A DNA stretch of 45,974 bases from an uncultured Caldisericota bacterium (GTDB lineage Bacteria; Caldisericota; Caldisericia; Cryosericales; Cryosericaceae), in the NCBI GenBank assembly GCA_903871855.1, contig CAIQIK010000008.1, positions 1 to 45,974 on the forward strand, written 5' to 3'. Each line of letters begins with the position of its first letter. Positions within the stretch are counted from its first letter, which is position 1. This document shows positions 39,996 to 45,974 of this stretch, in pieces. The translations under genes were made by a program, and so were the position numbers. The notes below the pieces were generated by a model, which was not told the DNA's origin, made no database searches, and saw only the letters and a program-made list of their open reading frames with translations.

Positions 39996-40052
39996 CACTA
40001 ATCGGGGTCAGGTCTACACATTTTACAAAACCGTTCGTATCAATCAGAAAAA

Positions 40053-40074
40053 CCTGTGGGTGTACGCCCACAGG
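40053..40074 (-). terminator. Intrinsic terminator of the ECF S-component gene
   Basis: Reading leftward, an 8-bp stem CCTGTGGG / CCCACAGG with a 6-base loop is followed directly by TTTTTC. Confidence 0.85.
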
Positions 40075-40160
40075 CTCTTCCATCTCTTGAGGCTCGCCTG
40101 CTGCGCCCCTCCCGTCAGTACCTAGATGAAGGTGAGGGCAAAGGCACCGAACGGTAGGAT

Positions 40161-40802
40161 TCAGCCAATATCGTGCTTCATATGCTTCTGTATGGGTCGG
40201 CAGATGAAGTACGCGGCCACCCCACCGATTACCGCTTCGGGGATACCGCTCGTCAAGATGGTCAGGCCGATCAATCCGAGAAGCAGGTTAAATCCTTTCC
40301 CCAGCACAGTTGCGTAGCTGTGCCCAAAGAAGACGTAGATGCCCCCAAGGACCCCAAAGGTGTTCGCCAGGCTGCCCAGGGCCCCGCTGAGGCCGTAGGC
40401 AACACCGCTTCTCCACTTCAGACGGGTAAACAGGTTAAAACAGGCGCCCGCTACCACGCCGACGAGGATCCTCGGCACAAAGCAAATGACAAGGCTCCAC
40501 ACATTTCCGTGCGTGGTCCCGAGCGCGTAGAACGGGGTAAAGACAAACGCAACCAAAGGGTTCGGCGGTGTGAACGTCCAGACCAAGAAGCTGAAGAGGC
40601 CGGCGAACGCCCCCATGGCAGCGCCCGCGCCGGTGCCGAGAAGGATGGCTGTGATGATGACGGGGACCATGCCGAGCGTCGCGACAATTGGCCCCACCGC
40701 TGGGAGGGATCCGAGTGGCGTGAAGCAGACCACAGCCTCAATAGCGAGAAGCATGGCGAATTGGGTCAGAATGAGTGTTTTTCCTTTGAGCGGTGTTTTC
40801 AT
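40161..40802 (-). CDS. ECF transporter S component (vitamin/substrate-binding)
   Basis: This is a 213-residue, six-helix membrane protein. Its GPIVATLGMVPVIITAILLG, GAGAAMGAFAGLFSFLVWTF and FVPRILVGVVAGACFN segments fit the substrate-specific S-component class of energy-coupling-factor transporters. No EcfA or EcfT gene is in the window, so it would share a module encoded elsewhere. The vitamin cannot be told from sequence alone. GGAGG lies seven bases before the ATG, and a structured leader precedes it. Confidence 0.85.
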   Translation of the reverse strand: MKTPLKGKTLILTQFAMLLAIEAVVCFTPLGSLPAVGPIVATLGMVPVIITAILLGTGAGAAMGAFAGLFSFLVWTFTPPNPLVAFVFTPFYALGTTHGNVWSLVICFVPRILVGVVAGACFNLFTRLKWRSGVAYGLSGALGSLANTFGVLGGIYVFFGHSYATVLGKGFNLLLGLIGLTILTSGIPEAVIGGVAAYFICRPIQKHMKHDIG

Positions 40803-40928
40803 GACAAACCTCCGTGTGGGTTATCGACGACATCCCTGGCGCAACAGGTGCGGTCGCTCCCTGGCACGGAGAAAGCGGCGATGTCGTCATGTTAGACCAC
40901 CTAGCTGAGTAGTCTGATATTTATTGTA
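40803..40928 (-). promoter_or_regulatory. Structured leader, candidate riboswitch, with extended -10
   Basis: Reading leftward: an extended -10 TGC-TACAAT (40928-40923), a start near 40916, and a hairpin GACTAC / GTGGTC (about 40911-40892). A perfect 9-bp stem, GACGACATC (40888-40880) with GATGTCGTC (40834-40826), follows and encloses 45 bases that can form further small hairpins. GGAGG for the S-component follows about 15 bases later. S-component genes are commonly riboswitch-controlled. I do not recognise the TPP, FMN, cobalamin, preQ1 or THF consensus. Confidence 0.5.
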
Positions 40929-41185
40929 GCACGTTTCTTGCAGCGGGAGCGTATACTGGTGCCATGGGAGGCTTATGCCAAGAGCGGGAGGTGACAGTCG
41001 GCGTCTTTCATTCCATGTGGTGACGCGCGTGCGTGTCATTGGCGTCGATGTCCTCAGTCTTGGCTGCTGTTGGCGAAGGCGCAAATAGTTGACATATTCC
41101 TCAAAAGAGATAAGGGTCTAATGGGTAATGCAGTGGGTGCTCACTGGTGGGGATCACATAGAGTAACTTTCGAGGGAGGGATGAT
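40929..41185. other. Intergenic region upstream of the M20 peptidase gene
   Basis: A perfect TTGACA is at 41089-41094, but its expected -10 (TAAGGG) is poor. No other gene is supported. A 19-codon frame at 40964 after TATACT is noted only as a rejected candidate. Confidence 0.4.
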
Positions 41186-42520
41186 ATGCCAAAACAGACG
41201 GCGAACACATTAGCTTCTATATACAAGCGCCCCGTGGAGTTGCTGCAAAGACTCATTCAATTTGACACGACTAACCCTCCTGGCAATGAGGCTGCATGCA
41301 TTGGATTCATCAACAGCTTGCTGACCGAAGCAGGCTTTGAAACAAAGATCCTGGCCCGCACTCCAGAGCGTCCCAACCTTGTCGCCCGACTTCACGGGCA
41401 CGGTACAGCCCCACCGCTGCTGCTCTACGGACACACAGATGTGGTCACAACTGCACACCAGACCTGGCAATACCCACCGTTCGAGGGCAAAGTGGCCGAC
41501 GGCTTTGTCTGGGGCAGGGGGGCGCTCGACATGAAGGGTGGCATCGCGATGATGGTGGCAGCCTTCCTGCGAGCCAAAGTCGAGAATCTGAACGTACCTG
41601 GTGACGTTGTCTTGACGGTCGTATGCGATGAAGAAGCTGGAGGCGATTACGGCGCCAAGTACTTGGTAGAGAACCATGCAGACCTATTCAAGGGGATTCA
41701 GTTTGCAATAGGTGAGTTTGGCGGGTTCACATTCTACCTCGGCAAACAACGCTTCTATCCCATCATGATCTCGGAGAAGCAGATCTGTTGGATGAAAGCA
41801 ACTGTCCGAGGCCAGGGCGGTCACGGCGCCATGACCACGCATGGTCAAGCCATGGCAAAGCTCGCACGAATGATCCAGCAGCTCGACGGACACCGCTTGC
41901 CCATGCACGTTACTCCTGCGGCCCGACTCATGGTCGGAGTACTGGCCGCCGCCTCACCTATGCCGACAAGTCTGGTTCTGCGCCAGCTTCTCAATCCTGT
42001 TCTGACAGATCGTGTGCTGAACGTGCTTGGTGCGAAGGGGCAGGTCTTCTTCCCGCTCTTTCACAACACGGCCAATCCTACGGTCATCCTGACCGGCGAC
42101 AAGATCAACGTGGTACCAAGTGAGATCACCGTCGGGTTAGATGGGCGTTTGCTGCCTGGCTACAAGCCCGACGACATGGTCGCTGAACTGCGTCAGATCA
42201 TTGGCAGCGAAGTCGAACTGGAAGTCGTGCGGTACGACCCATGCCCACCTGAGCCCAACATGGGACTCTTCAAGCTACTGGCATCTATTCTGCGCGAGTC
42301 CGATCCGAAAGGAACCCCTATACCGTATCTGATGAGCGGCGTCACGGATGCGCGCTTCTTCTCACGGCTGGGCATTCAAACATACGGTTTCTTGCCCATG
42401 GTTCTGCCTGCCGATTTCAACTTCATCCAGACGATTCATGCGGCCAATGAACGTATTCCTGTCGAAGCTCTGAACTTCGGCACAGAAGCTATCTACAAAG
42501 TGCTCCAGCGGTTTGGGTAA
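41186..42520 (+). CDS. M20 family metallopeptidase (ArgE/DapE/CPG2-like)
   Basis: This is a 444-residue dinuclear zinc hydrolase. LLLYGHTDVV (H83, D85), GRGALDMKGG (D115) and VVCDEEAGG (E149/E150) are the metal and catalytic motifs, and a dimerisation domain occupies about residues 200-330. The family cleaves N-acyl amino acids, succinyl-diaminopimelate or peptides; the sequence does not distinguish among them. GGAGGG precedes the ATG. The SLH gene follows after 18 bases, so the two may be cotranscribed. Confidence 0.88.
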   Translation: MPKQTANTLASIYKRPVELLQRLIQFDTTNPPGNEAACIGFINSLLTEAGFETKILARTPERPNLVARLHGHGTAPPLLLYGHTDVVTTAHQTWQYPPFEGKVADGFVWGRGALDMKGGIAMMVAAFLRAKVENLNVPGDVVLTVVCDEEAGGDYGAKYLVENHADLFKGIQFAIGEFGGFTFYLGKQRFYPIMISEKQICWMKATVRGQGGHGAMTTHGQAMAKLARMIQQLDGHRLPMHVTPAARLMVGVLAAASPMPTSLVLRQLLNPVLTDRVLNVLGAKGQVFFPLFHNTANPTVILTGDKINVVPSEITVGLDGRLLPGYKPDDMVAELRQIIGSEVELEVVRYDPCPPEPNMGLFKLLASILRESDPKGTPIPYLMSGVTDARFFSRLGIQTYGFLPMVLPADFNFIQTIHAANERIPVEALNFGTEAIYKVLQRFG

Positions 42521-42538
42521 CCAAGAGGAGGCTCCATC

Positions 42539-45500
42539 ATGAGGAAACACAACCTGTTTGCCAGTAGTCTCACCGCAAGGGAATCTGTCGTCAGGACCAG
42601 GTTCCGCGAGCTCGTGATAGGTGTGCTTGTCCTGACGCTCCTGATTACGCCATTGAGCCCCGCCCTCAGGGTGCTGGCGGCTGACCCTCTTGTCCTGGAC
42701 GGGACCGAGAGCGCCTGGGCGAAGCCGGAACTGGAGCTGGCCTACACGTACGGACTGACCTACCCGACTGTCATGAGTACCTTCACCAAGCCCATCACGC
42801 GCGAGGAGTTCTGCGTGATTGTGGTGAAGCTGTATGAGAAGCTGACTGGCAAGACGGCCCAGGCAGGCACGTCACCGTTCACGGACACGACGAATCCCGA
42901 GATCGTCAAGGCATACAATCTTGGCGTGGTCCAGGGGACGGGCGCCGGGAAATTCTCTCCGACGCTCTCCATCACGCGCCAGGAGATTGCCACGATGATC
43001 TACCGCGCGCTGGGCAAGGCAATCTATCCATTGAAGGCGGTCAGTCAGACAGATTTCCCATTCACCGACAAGGGGAAGGTCGCTTCCTGGGCTCTGGAAG
43101 CAATGGAATTCGCCTATCAGAATGCCATTATGAAGGGTGTCAGCACTACCACGATCGATCCTCTCAGCAACACCACCCGTGAACAGGGCATTGTCCTTGT
43201 CAAGAGGACCTATGAGGCGTTCCGGACTGCATCACAGGTGAAAGCGACGTTGGTGATGCCAACATTCATAACCCTTCCGCTGTCGGAGAAGGACAAGTAC
43301 CTGTCTTCCGACTGGCACGGTTTGCTGAATGCCCCGCTGTACGATGCGCGCCTGACACTGTATGCTGCGACCGGGTCGGAGAAGCCGAAGAGCAGGCCGA
43401 CCGACAGGCTTCAGATCCAGTCGGCATCAGCATACTCCAAGGCCGACTGCGCAGCACTCATCGATTCGTTGGGAAACCGGGTACGCTACTTCGCCTATGC
43501 GCTGACCCGAGCGGCGCCTGCAAAGGTGGTCTGGCAGGTTGCGAATGTGCCCTTCATCGGATTCCCGACGAACTGGCAGAAGCCCACAGGACTTGTCGCA
43601 TCAGGTGAAGTGGCGGGGTCGGCTGGGGAATTCACCATCGATTTCGGGACGTTTGCCACGAAACTGGGCGTGCCAAGCCAGTTTCGGAAGCCGACGACGA
43701 CCACAACCCAGCAGATACTCTACGTAAGAGCGGTCCCCGTTGACGGCAGGGGTCAGTGCATCGGTGACCCGGGTGAAGGGATACGTGTGCTGTATGGCAG
43801 CAAGCTGTCGATACCCCCGGTCACAAATGCGCCGTCGGGTTCTGCCTCTTTCCAGCTGTGGACCACTTTGCGCAACATGGAACCTGATGCAAAGCCGGAG
43901 TTTCCCAATACCCTGCAACATCTCACCGAAGTTGGATACTCGTGCGACGAGACGGCGCCTCACTGGTTCCAGTTTCGGGGGGCCGACGCAACAGCAACCA
44001 GCGTGATCTTTCAGGTCGCGGCCAAGCCGTTTAGCAGCTCAGAGAGCTGGGACACGCCGACAGGCCTGGTTTACTCCAAGTCATACAGTACTCTTCCTGT
44101 CACGCTTCTTGCCAACTACCAGAACACGGTTCCCATCCCGTTTCATGACTTATGCCCTGCCGCGGCCACACTGAAGCCCGGCGATTCGGTGCCGTACTAC
44201 GTGCGAGCGGTCGCGCTCAAGCCCTCTGCAACCCCCGGCGTGACCTCTGTAGCCTTCTCGGAGACCGTGAAGGTGAACTACTTCAAACAGAAGCAGATAA
44301 CGATCTACCAGTGGAAGACCGTCTCGGTTCCCTCCTACACGCCGACCATCAAGGTGGTTCACTATGAGCCGGTCCAGTGGGAGGATCCCAACTGGTCGCA
44401 CTACTACACTGTGTACCGGTATCCCAAGTGGAATGAGCTGAACTTCAACGTCACGAACGGCAGCTCGACTCTCTATACGTATCCATACTACACGATGACA
44501 GATTCGACTATGACACCCGACCGCTACGAGAAAGAACTCTTGTGGAAGTGGCTCGTGCCAGGATCCCATCTCCAGGTCTGGGACAAGGCAGAGAACAAGT
44601 CCTGGTGGGCGGAGCTGTGGGACGGCATCGTAAGTTTCTTCAAGTCGATCGTCGACGTCATTGCTCAGATAACCAACTGGGTGTCGGCTGCTTTTGCAAA
44701 GCTCAAGTCAGGAATCATAAGCGCTATCGCCAAGAACTTCCCCGGCATACCCGATAGCTGGCGCGCCGGGCTTGAGTTTGCCCTGACGGCCCTGGCCGAT
44801 TATGGACTCGCATCACTGGGCATTCCGCCGAGTCTGCCCAACTTCGACCAGCTCGCAAGCGGTAGTCTTGATTACCTGGCCAACGAGGCTGTGGCACAGG
44901 CTGGCATTCCGGCCAACGCCGTGACTGATGCATTGCTGGACCAGGCAAAAACTGCAATCACATCAAGCCTGGCTGACGCTACCAATTCCGCGACACCCAA
45001 TCCACTCAACTCCCCCTTCCTGAAAACTGACCCCGCCAAGCTCTACAGACCTGCCTATGTCGATGTCAAGATCAGCAATCCATATACGGACAAGCCTTCG
45101 ATCGGCGGCTACCTGAACGTCGATGCGGGATGGGACTGGCAGGAGACCGGCGTTACCGTCACCACCACGACCTGGGCTGAACTACCACTTGATCAGCAAT
45201 ATGCCGCTGGGTTAACGTACGCAGGACACTTCTTCTACGGTCTCAAGAAGGGTTACCCCTATTACCCTGTCAAGTATTGTATCTATGAGCCTGTGCGCAA
45301 CATCGCCATCCCGCCGCTGAGACCTGGTGAGACGACGGTCATCCGCGTCTACCTGAAGGAATACTGTGGCAAGCCGTATCCCTTTGCCCCCGAAGGAGAG
45401 TCGGTCACCTGGGATGACTTCACCAACCTATACTGGGGCAATACCGGCAAGGCGGACTTTACCGTCTGGACGAGTGGGTTCAACTTGACACCCCTTACGC

Positions 45501-45607
45501 CTGCGACATCGTTTGACCCTGCCACCAACACTATCTATACCTACAAGTACGATGGTGGTCCCTCTTCCCAAACATTCCAGACAGTGCCGAAAGATCCTTA
45601 CAACTGA
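42539..45607 (+). CDS. S-layer-homology-domain surface protein
   Basis: This 1022-residue exported protein has a long N-terminal signal with basic start and hydrophobic core (about 24-44, LVIGVLVLTLLITPLSPALR). Three SLH repeats follow at about 50-230 (ITREEFCVIVVKLYEKLTGK, ITRQEIATMIYRALGK, TTREQGIVLVKRTYEAF), which would hold it to the cell wall or envelope polymer. Residues 260-600 contain two similar beta-rich modules, each with a VxWQVA/VIFQVA strand, a PTGLV segment and YYVRAVA/YVRAVP. A Tyr/Trp-rich section (600-690) leads to an amphipathic helical stretch (about 695-830). The C-terminus is again beta-rich. The latter half matches no family I know. GGAGG precedes the ATG. Confidence 0.85.
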   Translation: MRKHNLFASSLTARESVVRTRFRELVIGVLVLTLLITPLSPALRVLAADPLVLDGTESAWAKPELELAYTYGLTYPTVMSTFTKPITREEFCVIVVKLYEKLTGKTAQAGTSPFTDTTNPEIVKAYNLGVVQGTGAGKFSPTLSITRQEIATMIYRALGKAIYPLKAVSQTDFPFTDKGKVASWALEAMEFAYQNAIMKGVSTTTIDPLSNTTREQGIVLVKRTYEAFRTASQVKATLVMPTFITLPLSEKDKYLSSDWHGLLNAPLYDARLTLYAATGSEKPKSRPTDRLQIQSASAYSKADCAALIDSLGNRVRYFAYALTRAAPAKVVWQVANVPFIGFPTNWQKPTGLVASGEVAGSAGEFTIDFGTFATKLGVPSQFRKPTTTTTQQILYVRAVPVDGRGQCIGDPGEGIRVLYGSKLSIPPVTNAPSGSASFQLWTTLRNMEPDAKPEFPNTLQHLTEVGYSCDETAPHWFQFRGADATATSVIFQVAAKPFSSSESWDTPTGLVYSKSYSTLPVTLLANYQNTVPIPFHDLCPAAATLKPGDSVPYYVRAVALKPSATPGVTSVAFSETVKVNYFKQKQITIYQWKTVSVPSYTPTIKVVHYEPVQWEDPNWSHYYTVYRYPKWNELNFNVTNGSSTLYTYPYYTMTDSTMTPDRYEKELLWKWLVPGSHLQVWDKAENKSWWAELWDGIVSFFKSIVDVIAQITNWVSAAFAKLKSGIISAIAKNFPGIPDSWRAGLEFALTALADYGLASLGIPPSLPNFDQLASGSLDYLANEAVAQAGIPANAVTDALLDQAKTAITSSLADATNSATPNPLNSPFLKTDPAKLYRPAYVDVKISNPYTDKPSIGGYLNVDAGWDWQETGVTVTTTTWAELPLDQQYAAGLTYAGHFFYGLKKGYPYYPVKYCIYEPVRNIAIPPLRPGETTVIRVYLKEYCGKPYPFAPEGESVTWDDFTNLYWGNTGKADFTVWTSGFNLTPLTPATSFDPATNTIYTYKYDGGPSSQTFQTVPKDPYN

Positions 45608-45682
45608 TATCGCAGAACCCTGAGGCTATACATAATATCTGATCGCCGAAGGTCATCGACCTTCAACGATCACGAAGACTGT

Positions 45683-45696
45683 CATTCCCGCGCAGG
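45683..45696 (+). repeat. Half copy of dispersed repeat
   Basis: CATTCCCGCGCAGG is the left arm and spacer. The right arm is replaced by GGAGGGTG. Confidence 0.5.
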
Positions 45697-45771
45697 GGAG
45701 GGTGTCTCTCCCGTATCCGTCATCCCCCCGAGCACTTTTTTCCCATGCCCCCGAGCATATTAGTCCAATGC

Positions 45772-45797
45772 GAGGGGCGCTTCTGAGGGGCGCTTCT
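45772..45797 (+). repeat. Tandem 13-bp duplication
   Basis: GAGGGGCGCTTCT occurs twice head to tail, directly before a dispersed repeat copy. Confidence 0.75.
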
Positions 45798-45816
45798 CCG
45801 CGCAGGCGGGAATCCA
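45798..45816 (+). repeat. Copy of the dispersed repeat, right part intact
   Basis: CCGCGCAGGCGGGAATCCA keeps the right arm and lacks the leading ATTC. Confidence 0.65.
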
Positions 45817-45894
45817 TCCCTAACCTTGTTGTCGCGTATTGCATCACCTAAGATACTACGATCCGCGTCAAGAGGTCAAACATAGATTGGAGTC

Positions 45895-45974
45895 ATGTTC
45901 AAGAAGCCGGTACGCCGATTTAGTGACGTAGAGATGATGAGCGATGAGAAGAAGTTTCCTCATGCAAGCGACCA
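45895..45974 (+). CDS. Start of a gene cut by the window edge
   Basis: The ATG at 45895 opens a frame without stops to the end of the window (MFKKPVRRFSDVEMMSDEKK, then FPHASD). A GGAG lies only two bases before it, so the start could also be the Met at 45934 or 45937. There is too little sequence to assign a family. Confidence 0.4.
   Translation, partial: MFKKPVRRFSDVEMMSDEKKFPHASD

Larger units (their letters stand above)
45608..45894. other. Repeat-rich intergenic DNA
   Basis: This stretch contains a half copy of the dispersed repeat (CATTCCCGCGCAGG, 45683-45696) and two CCCCCGAGCA words near 45726 and 45749. A tandem 13-mer GAGGGGCGCTTCT follows at 45772-45784 and 45785-45797. A second repeat copy (CCGCGCAGGCGGGAATCCA) is at 45798-45816. 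No gene is supported; a leftward 64-codon frame reads MDSRLRGE, the usual artefact of this repeat. Confidence 0.65.

Noticed and set aside
40952-41024. TATACT, six bases, then ATG opening a 19-codon frame
   Set aside because: It fits the leaderless pattern, but the frame is very short, there is no -35, and nothing suggests a real peptide.
45653-45847. 64-codon minus-strand frame containing MDSRLRGE
   Set aside because: It is a translation artefact of the dispersed hairpin repeat and the tandem duplication.
1-45974. CRISPR array, tRNA or rRNA genes, intact prophage or transposase
   Set aside because: No regularly spaced repeats, cloverleaf-like segments, rRNA-like stretches or transposase/integrase frames were recognised on either strand by eye.

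Overview
The window looks like chromosomal DNA of an anaerobic, S-layer-bearing bacterium of moderately high G+C. The evidence is a tungsten-type aldehyde:ferredoxin oxidoreductase, a four-subunit dye-linked (proline/sarcosine-type) FAD dehydrogenase, a large SLH-domain surface protein, phosphotransacetylase, bacterial MnmG and SurE, and strong GGAGG ribosome-binding sites on most genes. The lineage cannot be fixed from sequence alone. Caldisericota/Cryosericota-, Thermotogota- or Firmicutes-like groups would fit (inference only). Several genes also appear to be leaderless.

Left part (1-8.7 kb) is a metal and metalloid island. It holds a truncated CGGC-domain gene, a DUF134-NifX fusion with an Mrp/NBP35 ATPase behind a promoter that carries a palindromic operator, and a plasma-membrane-type (PMA-like) P-type ATPase. 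These are followed by an arsR-acr3 pair, a second arsR with a redox-active thioredoxin, and a YraQ/ArsP-like permease.

From 8.7 to 14.5 kb, an AOR gene is divergent from a tightly coupled alpha/gamma/delta/beta dehydrogenase operon. A perfect TGTGA-N6-TCACA site lies between them. My reading is that the FAD complex oxidises an amine or amino acid and the AOR clears or uses the resulting aldehyde, with ferredoxin as common currency (inference).

From 14.6 to 25.5 kb lies a looser region of envelope and unknown genes: a membrane protein, a secreted PHP-domain hydrolase, a frameshifted DUF4380-like remnant with an 8-C tract, a lipoprotein, a secreted helical protein, OsmC, a Phd-like orphan, an STT3-like polytopic protein, a serine hydrolase, and mnmG. 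Short hairpin repeats are scattered here and elsewhere.

From 25.6 to 34.4 kb are a DUF2892 protein, an orphan MalK-type ATPase, an RNase-J-like metallo-beta-lactamase coupled to surE, a D-Ala-D-Ala-ligase-like enzyme, an ornithine/alanine-racemase-like enzyme, and an apparently degenerate hybrid histidine kinase. From 34.4 to 46 kb are a four-gene minus-strand operon (two chromate-transporter halves, PepV-like dipeptidase, CYTH protein), pta, azlCD, an ECF S-component behind a structured leader, an M20 peptidase, and the SLH protein. The window ends in repeat-rich intergenic DNA and the start of another gene.

No tRNA, rRNA, CRISPR array or intact insertion sequence was seen.
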